Source of the DNA: Deinococcus radiopugnans ATCC 19172
Lineage (GTDB): Bacteria > Deinococcota > Deinococci > Deinococcales > Deinococcaceae
DNA: 64,000 bases
Reading direction: 5' to 3'
Assembly: GCF_006335125.1 (NCBI RefSeq)
Contig: NZ_VDMO01000011.1
Location: 96,490-160,489 of the forward strand
The notes beneath the pieces are model-generated. The model did no database searches, was not told the origin of the DNA, and saw only the letters and a list, made by a program, of their open reading frames with translations. The position numbers and the translations under genes are program-made. Below are positions 27,753 to 40,696 of this stretch, one piece after another (the first letter of the stretch is position 1; every line of letters starts with the position of its first letter).

Positions 27753-29930
27753 ATGTCTGCTCCTGCTTCCCCACGTCCCGCCGTCCACGACAGCCACCCC
27801 GACTTCCCACACGAGACCGCGCATCTGAAGGGCACGGTGGACGCCATGCTGCGCCAGATCGACTTCTGGGAAGACCGTGACCGCCAGATGGGCGCGGATC
27901 TGGAAACCAGCATCATCCTGGCCGACGAGGCGGGCGAACACGCCGCGATGCTCTCGCCGCACGTCCACCACCCGTACTTCGGCAGCCTGAAGGTGCGTGT
28001 CGGCGGGCGCGAGCAGACGCTGTACATCGGCAAGCACGGCTTCCGCGACGTGAAGGGGCCGCACAGCGTGGTGGGCTGGGACAGCGAGGTGGGCAGCCTG
28101 TTCTACTCCGACGCCCTGGGCTGGACGCCGCGCCGGGGCGGGCAGGGCGTGATCAAGCGGCGGCGGCAGCTGGACGTCGCGGCCAAGACCCTGCACCGCG
28201 TCACCGACCTGTACGACGACGAGGCCGGCGGCGACACCGGGGGCCGCGAGGAGGTGCTGCTGCGAAGGCTGGAGGAGGGCAGCACCGCCGGCATGCGCGA
28301 CGTGGTGGAAACGCTCCAGCCCGAGCAGAACACCGCCATGCGCTACCCCGCCGGAACCCCGGTGATCATTCAGGGCGCGGCGGGTTCCGGCAAGACCACC
28401 ATCGGCTTTCACCGCCTGGCGTGGATGACCAACGCCGAACGCGGGCCGCATCAGGCGCGGGCCGAGGCGTGCATGGTGCTGATGCCCAACCGCGTCCTCG
28501 CCACCTACGCCGCCCGCATCCTGCCGGAACTGGGCATCGGGCCGGTCAACGTGACCACGCCCGAGGGCTGGGCCACCGGACTGCTGGGCCTGGAAAAGCT
28601 GGAGGTCACCGACCGCACCCTGACCCTGCTGCTGACCGATCACGACAACACCCGCCGCGCGCTGGCGTGGCGACGCGCCAAGCTGCTGGGCGACGCCCGC
28701 ATGCTGGACGTGGTGCGAACCCATCTGTGGAATCGCTTTAACGCCGCCCTGCGTGGGCAATCATTGCGGGAAGAGGTGGCCCTGAACCGCCGCGAGGCGC
28801 AGGTGTTCGCCCTGAGCGACGCCGACTTGCACGCCATCCTGCGCGACGTATTTGCCGCCGATCCCCTGAGCGGCTACCGCGCGGGCTTCCGCCGGGCCGT
28901 GGAAGACCTCGCCATCTCGCAGCTGAACGTCCCCGACGATGAGGAGGCCAGCGTGCTGCGCCAGCTTTCCGCGCCGCTGACCGCGCTGCTGGGCCGCGTC
29001 TTCGCCAGCACCACCCCCGTCACCGAGGCCCGCCGCCTGCTGGGCAGCCCCGAAGCCCTCCGCTCAAGTGGCCTGCTGACCGAACGCGAGATTGCCCTGC
29101 TGGGCACCGATCCCCTGAGCGGCATTCCCACCCCGCGCCGTGCCCACGCCGACGCCACCGAACTGCCCCTCATGCTGGCGGTGCAGGCGTTTACCGGGGG
29201 CATCGGACGGCTGGACGGGCGCACCCTCGAACCGTTTGACCACGTGGTGCTGGACGAGGCGCAGGACTACTCGCCGCTGCTGTACGCGCTGCTGGGCCGC
29301 GCCACCCGTCCCGGCCACCTGACCGCGCTGGGTGATCTGAACCAGGGCATGCACGGCTACAAGGGGCCAAGCAGCTGGGAGGCGGTGCAGGCCGTGCTGC
29401 CCGGCGCGGAGGTGCTGACACTGGGGCGCACCTACCGCAGCACCCGCCAGATCACCGAACTGGGCGCCCGGATTGCCGCCACCTACAACCGCGCCGCCCA
29501 GGTGCAGGGGGTAGACCGTGATGGGGCCGAGGTGCAGCGCTACGTGGCCCCCGCCGATGCCCCGCACGGCGAACTCCCGCTGATCGCCCAGGCCGTCAAG
29601 GACGCGCAGGCCGCCGGGCATGTCAATATCGCCATCGTGACCCGCCGCGCCGTGGACGCCGACCGGCTGGCCGAATCTCTGCGCGACTTCGACACTGACG
29701 CCCAGCCCATCACCACGCAGGAACACCGTTTCCGGGGCGGGCTGGTGGTGCTGCCGGTCAGCCTCGCCAAGGGGCTGGAGTTCAGCGCCGCCATCGTGAG
29801 CAGCGCCAACGCCCAGACCTACGACGAGAGCACCGAGTACGAGCGCCGCCTGCTGTACGTCAGTGCCAGCCGCGCCCTGCACTGGCTGGGGCTGGTCAGC
29901 GCGGGCGACTTGCACCCGCTGGTGGCGTAA
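27753..29930 (+). CDS. helD: HelD-like superfamily 1 helicase / ATPase
   Basis: A 725-residue UvrD/Rep-type protein. An N-terminal helical arm (about 20-60) leads to Walker A GAAGSGKTT (208-216), Walker B LDEAQDYSPL (500-509), the motif III region LTALGDLNQGMHGY and C-terminal motif VI around EYERRLLYVSASRA. HelD proteins remove stalled RNA polymerase from DNA using an arm in the secondary channel. A related Deinococcus gene, called helicase IV, has been linked to oxidative-stress resistance. Motif order and size fit HelD better than UvrD. ATG 27753 is set by the leaderless promoter. Confidence 0.88.
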   Translation: MSAPASPRPAVHDSHPDFPHETAHLKGTVDAMLRQIDFWEDRDRQMGADLETSIILADEAGEHAAMLSPHVHHPYFGSLKVRVGGREQTLYIGKHGFRDVKGPHSVVGWDSEVGSLFYSDALGWTPRRGGQGVIKRRRQLDVAAKTLHRVTDLYDDEAGGDTGGREEVLLRRLEEGSTAGMRDVVETLQPEQNTAMRYPAGTPVIIQGAAGSGKTTIGFHRLAWMTNAERGPHQARAEACMVLMPNRVLATYAARILPELGIGPVNVTTPEGWATGLLGLEKLEVTDRTLTLLLTDHDNTRRALAWRRAKLLGDARMLDVVRTHLWNRFNAALRGQSLREEVALNRREAQVFALSDADLHAILRDVFAADPLSGYRAGFRRAVEDLAISQLNVPDDEEASVLRQLSAPLTALLGRVFASTTPVTEARRLLGSPEALRSSGLLTEREIALLGTDPLSGIPTPRRAHADATELPLMLAVQAFTGGIGRLDGRTLEPFDHVVLDEAQDYSPLLYALLGRATRPGHLTALGDLNQGMHGYKGPSSWEAVQAVLPGAEVLTLGRTYRSTRQITELGARIAATYNRAAQVQGVDRDGAEVQRYVAPADAPHGELPLIAQAVKDAQAAGHVNIAIVTRRAVDADRLAESLRDFDTDAQPITTQEHRFRGGLVVLPVSLAKGLEFSAAIVSSANAQTYDESTEYERRLLYVSASRALHWLGLVSAGDLHPLVA

Positions 29931-29947
29931 GGCCGGGAATGCAAAAA

Positions 29948-29967
29948 CCGCCCCGATGTGGGGGCGG
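29948..29967 (-). terminator. Terminator of the 29987 lipoprotein gene
   Basis: A 7-bp GC stem (29948-29954 with 29961-29967) is followed on the minus strand by TTTTTGC. It may also stop readthrough from helD. Confidence 0.7.
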
Positions 29968-29986
29968 CTGGAAAGGGGCCGGACCT

Positions 29987-30535
29987 TTAGCTGGAGCAGT
30001 TGGCGATGGGCAGTGCATTGACACTGGGGGCGACGTTGCTGACGGTGCCGTCCCCACTCCTGGCCTGCACGGTGATGAAGGACGCGCCCTTGACCGAGAT
30101 GGTGTTAATGGGCGTTACGATGATGTCCTGTGCGCTGAGGCCCTTCTGTTGGACGCTCAACGGAGCGGTATTCGGCCCCACCACGAACTCGAATGTAGAG
30201 GGATTGCCCGAGTAAATGTTGCCTAGCGGCTGTGAGTAAACCGTTTTGGTGGCTCCGAAATCGCGTCCCTTCAACTGTGCCCCGAATTGATCGATTGTGC
30301 CGTCGAAATCTACCTTCACTCTTAAGCGGGTGTTGAGATTGTCGCAGATGATTGGAGTGTTCTTTGAATACTGCTGTCCAGTGTTCACGTCCACCGCGTC
30401 GTTCGCCAGAACGTACTGACTGGTGTACTCCACCAGCTTCAAATTGCTGACGGGCACAATCGGCGTTCCGATCTCCACGCTGCAGCTCGCCAGAAGGCCC
30501 GTTAGTCCTACCGCTGCCATCAACACTCTTTTCAT
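29987..30535 (-). CDS. Putative lipoprotein A of a paralogous pair
   Basis: 182 residues from ATG 30535, with the lipoprotein signal MKRVLMAAVGLTGLLASC (Cys18). ATG 30571 is in frame and would add 12 residues; no strong ribosome site decides between them. The mature protein is beta-rich and shares with the next gene a CDN motif (PIICDNLNTRL), a GTIDQFGAQLKG-type strand and a QDIIVTPINTISVKG strand. Base composition is clearly more AT-rich than in flanking genes. Function is unknown; a surface protein is likely. Confidence 0.7.
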   Translation of the reverse strand: MKRVLMAAVGLTGLLASCSVEIGTPIVPVSNLKLVEYTSQYVLANDAVDVNTGQQYSKNTPIICDNLNTRLRVKVDFDGTIDQFGAQLKGRDFGATKTVYSQPLGNIYSGNPSTFEFVVGPNTAPLSVQQKGLSAQDIIVTPINTISVKGASFITVQARSGDGTVSNVAPSVNALPIANCSS

Positions 30536-30611
30536 GCTGCTCACTGTGACTGATGGACCTGACGAACGCATGATGCTTACCTTGAGCTAATCTGGGTCAA
30601 TCACACAAAAA

Positions 30612-30634
30612 GGCCAGAGCGCGGTGCCCTGGCC
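30612..30634 (-). terminator. Terminator of the 30651 lipoprotein gene
   Basis: GGCCAG (30612-30617) pairs with CTGGCC (30629-30634), with extra inner GC pairs. On the minus strand TTTTTGTG follows. Confidence 0.75.
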
Positions 30635-30650
30635 CTGACGAAAAACGAGG

Positions 30651-31229
30651 TCAGATTTCTTCTTGGGTGGTCTGAGTCACGTTGCAATTGCTATAGACCT
30701 GAACTGTCCGCAGAATGTTGTTGATGGTGAAGTTGGAGGTGCCAGTGTTAACGACGAGCTGCGGGTAGAAGCCGCCCACGTTTCCTGTCGCGCTGACCAC
30801 CTTCACCGTGACGGCGACTGGGTTAACGATGATGCTCTGGGGAAGGAATGCGCCGTTGGACGAGTTCGCGTCGAACGTGACTCTGTATTTGCCGTTTCCA
30901 ATGTTGGCGAGTTGTTCACCGGTCGCTGTGGTTTTGTAGTTGTTGTCGTATCGGTCGCTCGTTTGCCCCTTCAGGCCGATGGTGATGTCCTGAATGTTGC
31001 CCTGCAAGGTGAAATTCACGGCTACCTGCGTTGAGCGGGCGCGCCCCGCCGTATTGCCGGTTACGTTGTCGCAGGCTATGAAAGCGCCGCTCGTCGAGTT
31101 CAGACGGTACTCGGTGCGAACACTGTCAATGCTGCCCTTCGCACTGCCGTCTGGCGCTTCGCCGCTGCCGCAACTCGCCAGAATTCCAGTCATACCGATT
31201 GCTGCGGCGGCCATCATCATTTTCTTCAT
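30651..31229 (-). CDS. Putative lipoprotein B of a paralogous pair
   Basis: 192 residues from ATG 31229 with signal MKKMMMAAAAIGMTGILASC (Cys20). The mature part matches lipoprotein A in order: TEYRLNST, IACDNVTGN, VAVNFTLQGNIQDITIGLKG, then PQSIIVNPVAVTVKV and a short C-terminal strand with NC. Both end with a Cys-containing tail, so a disulphide with the CDN cysteine is plausible. In-frame ATG 31247 is an alternative start. The pair looks like a tandem duplication in AT-richer, possibly acquired, DNA. Confidence 0.7.
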   Translation of the reverse strand: MKKMMMAAAAIGMTGILASCGSGEAPDGSAKGSIDSVRTEYRLNSTSGAFIACDNVTGNTAGRARSTQVAVNFTLQGNIQDITIGLKGQTSDRYDNNYKTTATGEQLANIGNGKYRVTFDANSSNGAFLPQSIIVNPVAVTVKVVSATGNVGGFYPQLVVNTGTSNFTINNILRTVQVYSNCNVTQTTQEEI

Positions 31230-31382
31230 GCCGCCACTCTGAGCCATGTGACAACCCGTTGGGTGACGGGAGCATTTACAAAACGTGAGCTTTGGCAGGA
31301 TGGCGAAGGCTTGGTCAGGCAGGGGCCTTGAAGCCTTCCCGACACTCTGCTCATGGAGGCGGGCGGCCCCGGACTGGCCCGG

Positions 31383-31388
31383 TAAACT
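31383..31388 (+). promoter_or_regulatory. Leaderless -10 box (TAAACT) of pgm
   Basis: TAAACT lies 7 nt before ATG 31396. Confidence 0.6.
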
Positions 31389-31395
31389 GCGGGGC

Positions 31396-33030
<1,635 letters not shown>

Positions 33031-33031
33031 G

Positions 33032-33505
33032 GTGGGGGAGAACGCGCCCCACACCGTCATCACCCGCGAGGAGCTGACGGGCGTGGAGTTTGACTGGTTC
33101 GCCGCCGACGTGCGCGGCCATGTGGCGCAGTTCATGGCGGCGGGCGACACCGGGGTGCCCCAGGCGGCCCTGGCCTCCGAGGAATTGCTCGAAGCCCTGC
33201 ACGTCTGGATCGACACCCGCCCCGAAACCGAGCCGCCCAACGCCCCGGCGGGCGGATTCGACGAACACCTGACGCCGCCCCAGCGCCGGGGAGCCTACGT
33301 GTATGACCGGGTGCCGGAGCAGTCGGGACTGTACCGGCTGGTGGCCGCGCCGCGCACGCCGTTCACGGTGGCGGAACTGCCCGCCCACCTCCGCGCGTAC
33401 CTGGGGGGGCTGACGCTGGACGTGACTTTCGGGGAAGGGTGGCTGCATGTCGGGCTGGACGGCGCGGCGCAGGCCAGGGCGGACGCGGGCATTCAGCCCG
33501 GCTGA
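33032..33505 (+). CDS. Conserved hypothetical protein downstream of pgm
   Basis: A 157-residue soluble protein starting at GTG 33032 with GGAGG upstream. The N-terminal half has a pattern shared by small uncharacterised proteins (VEFDWFAADVRGHVAQFMAAGDTGVP) followed by a long acidic helix (EELLEALHVWID). The C-terminal half contains YVYDRVPEQSGLYRLVAAP. No motif for catalysis is seen. It is translated just after pgm, but a metabolic link is not evident. Confidence 0.65.
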   Translation: MGENAPHTVITREELTGVEFDWFAADVRGHVAQFMAAGDTGVPQAALASEELLEALHVWIDTRPETEPPNAPAGGFDEHLTPPQRRGAYVYDRVPEQSGLYRLVAAPRTPFTVAELPAHLRAYLGGLTLDVTFGEGWLHVGLDGAAQARADAGIQPG

Positions 33506-33523
33506 AGCCGACGACTCACGCGC

Positions 33524-33529
33524 TACAGT
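33524..33529 (+). promoter_or_regulatory. Leaderless -10 box (TACAGT) of murJ
   Basis: TACAGT lies 7 nt before GTG 33537. Confidence 0.55.
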
Positions 33530-33536
33530 TGGCCGC

Positions 33537-35123
33537 GTGACCGTCCCGCCCGCCGCCCCCGATCCCCGCGAGACCGACAAAGGCCCCGCCAACCCCGCCC
33601 CGCTGCCCCGCAAATCGCTGCGCGCCAACACCCTGATCGTCATGGCGGGCACGCTGGGTTCGCGGCTGTCGGGCATCGTGCGCCAGCAGATTATCAACCT
33701 GTTCGGCGACACGCTGACCGACGCCTTCAACGTGGCGGTCAAGGTTCCCAACCTGCTGCGCGAGCTGCTGGCCGAGGGCGCGCTGGTCAATTCCTTTATT
33801 CCGGTCTACAAGTCGCTGGATACCGCCGAGAGAAAGAAGCTGGCCCAGACCTTCAGCGGCGTGCTGATCGCGGTCAACCTCCTGCTGATGGCGCTGGGCA
33901 TCCTGGCCGCGCCGTGGATCGTCGGGATACTGACGGCAGCGGACGCCAACATCGACCGCGCCGTCGCCGTCTACATGACGCAACTGGTCATGCCCTTCCT
34001 GATGCTGATCAGCCTGTCCGCCGTGGCGATGGGCCTGCTGAACGCCGACGAGCATTTTCGCGAGAGCAGCTTCGCCCCGGTGGCCTTCAACCTCGCCAGC
34101 ATCGTGGCGCTGCTGCTGCTGCCCAACACCGCCACCTGGCTGGCTTTCGGCTGGCTGATCGGCGGCGTGGCGCAGCTGGTGGTGCAGTTGCCCGCGCTGA
34201 ACCGTTTCGGGCTGCTGCCCACGCCGAGTCTCAAACCCAATCCGGCGCTGCTGCGGGTGCTGCGGCAGATGGCCCCCTTTACTCTGACCGCCGGGGCGCG
34301 GCAGTTTCTGAACCTGTACGTGACGCGGCTGCTGACCAATGCCTCGCAGTTTCCGCAGGGCACGCAGACCGGCTACGGGAATGCCGAGGCGCTGTTCACG
34401 ATGGCGAACGGCCTGTTCGTCGTGTCGCCTGCGCTCGCGCTGTTTCCCCGTTTTTCCGAACACGCCGCCGCGCGTGACTGGGCCGCCTTCAAGGCGCTGA
34501 CCGTGCAGGGCATCCGCACCACCACCTTTCTGGCCGCCCCGATCAGCGCCCTGCTGGTGGCGCTGTCACCCTACGCGGTCAGCCTGTTCAACCTGCGGGC
34601 CGACTACTCGCTGACCCGGTTCGAGGCGGGCAGCGGCATCCTGACCGGCTGGGGGCTGGCCCTCGTGCCCTGGGCCATCGTGACGGTCTTGCTGCGAACC
34701 TTCTACGCCCGCGAACGCACCATGGAGGCCGTGACCGTCAGCGCCGTAGGCTTTGTCGTCGAGGTGGGGCTGTACCGCCTGCTGGTGCCGCCGCTGGGGC
34801 TGCTGGGCTTCGGGGTCAGCACCGCCATCAGCGGCATCCTGATGGCCGGGGCACTGGCCCTGCTGTACCGCCGCGCCCTGGGCTTTCCGGGCCGCGAGAT
34901 CACCCGGCATCTGGCGCGGGTGCTGCCGCTGTCGGTGCTGGCCGGGCTGGTGGCGTGGCTGGCGCTGCGCTTTGTTCCTTTCATTCCTGCTCCCGGCTTC
35001 ATCGTCCCCGGCCTGATCGGCCTGAGCGTGGCGGGGGGTGCGGGCCTGGTGGCCTACCTGCTGGGCGCGCTGGTGCTGCGGATGCCGGAGATGGGTGGGC
35101 TGTTGCGGCGGCTGCGGCGCTGA
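33537..35123 (+). CDS. murJ: Lipid II flippase MurJ
   Basis: A 528-residue MOP-family membrane protein with about fourteen segments after a 25-residue soluble start. It shows the MurJ N-terminal pattern GTLGSRLSGIVRQQIINLFG (residues 38-57), NVAVKVPNLLRELLAEGALVNSFIPVY, and a later FPRFSEHAAARDW loop. It moves lipid II across the membrane for peptidoglycan assembly. The GTG start is fixed by the TACAGT box; an upstream continuation lies inside the preceding gene. It converges with the YdcF-like gene across a short gap without a clear terminator. Confidence 0.95.
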   Translation: MTVPPAAPDPRETDKGPANPAPLPRKSLRANTLIVMAGTLGSRLSGIVRQQIINLFGDTLTDAFNVAVKVPNLLRELLAEGALVNSFIPVYKSLDTAERKKLAQTFSGVLIAVNLLLMALGILAAPWIVGILTAADANIDRAVAVYMTQLVMPFLMLISLSAVAMGLLNADEHFRESSFAPVAFNLASIVALLLLPNTATWLAFGWLIGGVAQLVVQLPALNRFGLLPTPSLKPNPALLRVLRQMAPFTLTAGARQFLNLYVTRLLTNASQFPQGTQTGYGNAEALFTMANGLFVVSPALALFPRFSEHAAARDWAAFKALTVQGIRTTTFLAAPISALLVALSPYAVSLFNLRADYSLTRFEAGSGILTGWGLALVPWAIVTVLLRTFYARERTMEAVTVSAVGFVVEVGLYRLLVPPLGLLGFGVSTAISGILMAGALALLYRRALGFPGREITRHLARVLPLSVLAGLVAWLALRFVPFIPAPGFIVPGLIGLSVAGGAGLVAYLLGALVLRMPEMGGLLRRLRR

Positions 35124-35165
35124 AACCTTACAAGGCCTTCCAAGGGAGGCATCTGCCTGTCGCTG

Positions 35166-35738
35166 CTACAGGCGGATGCCAATCAGCGCGTAGGCCACCA
35201 GCGCCACCTTCTCGCGCAGCAGGTAACTGCGGCTGACGCCCCGGCTCAGGGGGCTGGCACTCACGTTGGCCTCGATGCCCAGGGCGCGGGCCAGCGCCAG
35301 GGCGCGCGGGGCGTGGGCCTCGTCGGTGACCAGCGTGACCGGGGTGTGGGGCGGCAACATGGTACGGGCAAAACGCAGGTTCTCAATCGTGGTGCGGCTG
35401 CGGGCCTCGGCCAGCAGGGCGTCTGCGGGCACGCCGCGCCCCCCCAGGTACGCCTCCCCCACCTCGCCCTCGCTGAAGGGATCGCCGGGCCGCCGCCCAC
35501 CCGTGACCACGATCCGCGCCACGCCGCCGTCCCGGTACAGCGCCAGCGCGTGGTTCAGCCGCCGCTGGAACGCCGGACTGGGTTTGCCCGCGTACTGCGC
35601 TGCCCCCAGCACGATCAGGGTGGGGTGCGGGCGCTCGACATTCGGCACCCGCAGGCCCGGCAGTACCAGAAAACCGGCGGCCAGCACGGCCAGGACAGCC
35701 AGGGGCAGAACGTTGAGGGCAGACCCCCGATTGCGCAT
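35166..35738 (-). CDS. YdcF/SanA-family (DUF218) membrane-anchored protein
   Basis: A 190-residue protein with an N-terminal membrane anchor (LPLAVLAVLAAGFLVLPGL) and a DUF218 domain: LIVLGAAQYAGKPSPAFQRRL, a VVTGGRRPGDPFSEGEVGEAYL segment, the ARSRTTIENLRFA block and LVTDEAHAPRAL. Members of this family, such as SanA and ElyC, influence envelope integrity. The start ATG lies 7 nt after a TACGCT box. Its position beside murJ fits an envelope role, which is inference. Confidence 0.9.
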   Translation of the reverse strand: MRNRGSALNVLPLAVLAVLAAGFLVLPGLRVPNVERPHPTLIVLGAAQYAGKPSPAFQRRLNHALALYRDGGVARIVVTGGRRPGDPFSEGEVGEAYLGGRGVPADALLAEARSRTTIENLRFARTMLPPHTPVTLVTDEAHAPRALALARALGIEANVSASPLSRGVSRSYLLREKVALVAYALIGIRL

Positions 35739-35745
35739 GGCGGGC

Positions 35746-35751
35746 AGCGTA
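35746..35751 (-). promoter_or_regulatory. Leaderless -10 box (TACGCT) of the YdcF-like gene
   Basis: On the minus strand TACGCT ends 7 nt before ATG 35738. The 273-bp gap to topA holds nothing else clear apart from the topA ribosome site. Confidence 0.55.
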
Positions 35752-36011
35752 GCATGAAGAAAACGTCAAGGTGAACGGGGTGGACTTGGGCGACAGGCGC
35801 CGTCCAGGCGCGCCCTTTCGATGCCCCCGCTGGGGATACCAGGCAGCGGTTCGGCGGCGCCTTCTGCCTGCCGCTTTTGCGCCTTACCTCCCGAAACCCT
35901 GCTGGGGGGCGTGCTACGCTCGGGCCTCACTTCAGACCCTGCCGGGTTTGCGGAAGACATCGCCGCGCCGGGCACACCGGGCAAGCGCAGTTCCAGGAGA
36001 GTAACCCCCTT

Positions 36012-38915
<2,904 letters not shown>

Positions 38916-38919
38916 GGGA

Positions 38920-39228
38920 ATGGCCCGCGAAAAAGTTGCCGTTCCCCAGTCCCTCCACCTGACCCGGCTGGCCCAGAGTGCGCCGGGGCAGTGGGTGGGC
39001 CTGCCCGGCGGCGAGCTGCGGGTGCTAAACCTGAACGGCAAACTGAGCGGCGAGCCTGTGACCGGCTGGCTCGTCTGCCTGAGCGGCGAGGCCGTGATCG
39101 ATCTGCCCCTGAACAATTTCGTGCGCCTGCGCCCCGGCGAGGGCTACCGCGTCACGGCGGATGAAGCGTGGACGGCCTTCGACACGAAAGAGGGCAGTGT
39201 GCTGCTGCTCTCGGTGGACGCCGGGTAG
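38920..39228 (+). CDS. Small cupin-like protein after topA
   Basis: A 102-residue protein starting 5 bases after the topA stop codon, so probably co-transcribed. The second half has a cupin-like beta pattern: VTGWLVCLSGEAVIDLPLNN, then VRLRPGEGYRVTADEAWTAF and VLLLSVDAG. The metal-binding His residues of classical cupins are missing, so it may be a structural or ligand-binding variant. Function is unknown. Confidence 0.7.
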   Translation: MAREKVAVPQSLHLTRLAQSAPGQWVGLPGGELRVLNLNGKLSGEPVTGWLVCLSGEAVIDLPLNNFVRLRPGEGYRVTADEAWTAFDTKEGSVLLLSVDAG

Positions 39229-39241
39229 CGTGATGAGGACA

Positions 39242-39269
39242 GGCGGGCACCCGGTGGGGCAGTCCGCCT
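39242..39269 (-). terminator. Weak hairpin between convergent genes
   Basis: AGGCGG and CCGCCT pair around a GC-rich loop between the cupin-like gene and the SRPBCC gene. There is no good T tract. Confidence 0.3.
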
Positions 39270-39286
39270 CCTGACCCTCCCTTGCG

Positions 39287-39844
39287 TTATTTCTTTTTCT
39301 TGCCCTTGTTGGCCTTTGCCGCTTCCTTCGCGGCTTTGGCCTCCGCCTTCTGCTTTTCCTGAATCTCACGGCCCATGTCTTCCATTAGCTGTGCGCCCTG
39401 GGCGTCCACGGTGCGCTGCAGGGCGATCAGCGTGGTGACCACCATGTTGTTCAGGACGCGCTCCACGGGCGTCTTGATCCAGTTGTAGCGGACGCGGCCG
39501 TTCAGGCTCAGCGTGACCTCGGTGCCGCCGGGCATGGGCTTGAACTGCCAGCCCTGGGTCAGTTTCTCCAGCGGCCCCACGTGCCGCACGCTTTCCCAGC
39601 CGCCGCGCTGGGGGGCCTGGAGCTGGCCGTATTTGGCGGTGAAACTCAGGCCCAGCAGCTTGCGCGAGAACTTGAAGCGCACCAGGGCATTGTTGGTCAG
39701 GCGGCCCTCCCCGCCCTCGTATTCGGCCCCCACCAGATTGGGATCCCACTTGACGCGGCGGCGCGGCTCCAGCGCCAGCCGGTAGAGCACGTCCGGGCGG
39801 GACCGGACCACGATGGTCTGCTTGATGCTGATGGACTCGGACAT
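39287..39844 (-). CDS. SRPBCC-family protein (START-like fold)
   Basis: A 185-residue protein. The opening MSESISIKQTIVVRSRPDVLYRLALEPRRRVKWDP and later GLEVTLSLNGRVRYNW-like strands follow the helix-grip pattern of polyketide cyclase/START-like proteins, which bind hydrophobic ligands. The C-terminal 30 residues are a Lys/Ala-rich tail (KEAAKANKGKKKK). ATG 39844 is 9 nt from a TACAGT box. It is transcribed divergently from the GidA-like gene. The ligand is unknown. Confidence 0.8.
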   Translation of the reverse strand: MSESISIKQTIVVRSRPDVLYRLALEPRRRVKWDPNLVGAEYEGGEGRLTNNALVRFKFSRKLLGLSFTAKYGQLQAPQRGGWESVRHVGPLEKLTQGWQFKPMPGGTEVTLSLNGRVRYNWIKTPVERVLNNMVVTTLIALQRTVDAQGAQLMEDMGREIQEKQKAEAKAAKEAAKANKGKKKK

Positions 39845-39853
39845 AATGCCGCC

Positions 39854-39859
39854 ACTGTA
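39854..39859 (-). promoter_or_regulatory. -10 box (TACAGT) of the SRPBCC gene
   Basis: On the minus strand TACAGT ends 9 nt before ATG 39844. No ribosome site is seen. Confidence 0.45.
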
Positions 39860-39927
39860 GCGCGGGGCGGAGGCTGCAGCGGAGTGGAAGCCGGGTGCCG
39901 CGCCTGCCTCTCCCGCAGCCTGCTTGC

Positions 39928-39933
39928 TACACT
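39928..39933 (+). promoter_or_regulatory. Leaderless -10 box (TACACT) of the GidA-like gene
   Basis: TACACT lies 7 nt before GTG 39941, favouring that codon over ATG 39944. Confidence 0.55.
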
Positions 39934-39940
39934 CTGCCCC

Positions 39941-40696
39941 GTGATGTTTGGACCCCTGACCCCCCGCAGCCAGCCGCAGCCGGGCCACCTGTACGACGTG
40001 GCGGTGGTGGGCGCGGGCCTGGCCGGCACCGAGCTGGCGTGGCGGCTGGCCCGCGCGGGCGCGGACGTGCTGCTGGTGTCGCAGGCGCTGGATCACCTGG
40101 GCAACCTGTACGCGCCGACGATTGACGGCGCCGATTTTCCAGACGGCAGCGTGTTCGCCCAGATTCGTGACCAGCTGGCCCCCGACACCGACGGCTGGAC
40201 GTTCCACCGCCAGCTCAAGGCGGAAATCGAGGGCACCTCCGGCATCCACCTGCTCCAGAGCACCGTGACCGAGCTGGACGAGACGGAAGGCGAAATCGTG
40301 CTGTCCACCTGGGAGGGGCCGAAGCTGCGCGCCCGTCAGGCCGTGCTGGCGGTGGGGGCCTTCCTCAAGGGCCGCCTGCTGATCGGCGACAGCATGGAGG
40401 AGGCGGGGCGGCTCTCCGAGGTGGCCTACGATTTCCTGGCGGACGATCTGGCCCGCTCCGGCGTCTTCCTGATCGGTGCGGAGGCCACGGCGGCGGGGGT
40501 GGACGGCGCCCCACCCTACGACGTGCGCTTCCTGACGCCCGCGCCCGGCGAGCTGGACGGCTTTGTGCTGACCCGCTTCGACCGGGTGCGGGCGGTGGGC
40601 CGCGTGTTGCCCGGCGGGTGCTCGTACCGCAGCGTGCTGGAGGACGCCGCCCGGCTGGCCGACGCGTTGCTGGCCCTGGGCGTGGTGGGCGCATGA
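39941..40696 (+). CDS. Short GidA/TrmFO-like FAD-binding protein
   Basis: A 251-residue flavoprotein with the dinucleotide-binding motif VAVVGAGLAGTELAWRLARAGADVLLV near residue 21 and an AVLAVGAFLKGRLLIG segment that resembles GidA proteins. It is less than half the length of MnmG and shorter than TrmFO, lacking their C-terminal RNA-binding parts. It overlaps trmB by 4 bp (ATGA), so it is co-translated with a tRNA methyltransferase. A role in tRNA modification is plausible but inferred. The GTG start is chosen from the promoter spacing. Confidence 0.8.
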   Translation: MMFGPLTPRSQPQPGHLYDVAVVGAGLAGTELAWRLARAGADVLLVSQALDHLGNLYAPTIDGADFPDGSVFAQIRDQLAPDTDGWTFHRQLKAEIEGTSGIHLLQSTVTELDETEGEIVLSTWEGPKLRARQAVLAVGAFLKGRLLIGDSMEEAGRLSEVAYDFLADDLARSGVFLIGAEATAAGVDGAPPYDVRFLTPAPGELDGFVLTRFDRVRAVGRVLPGGCSYRSVLEDAARLADALLALGVVGA

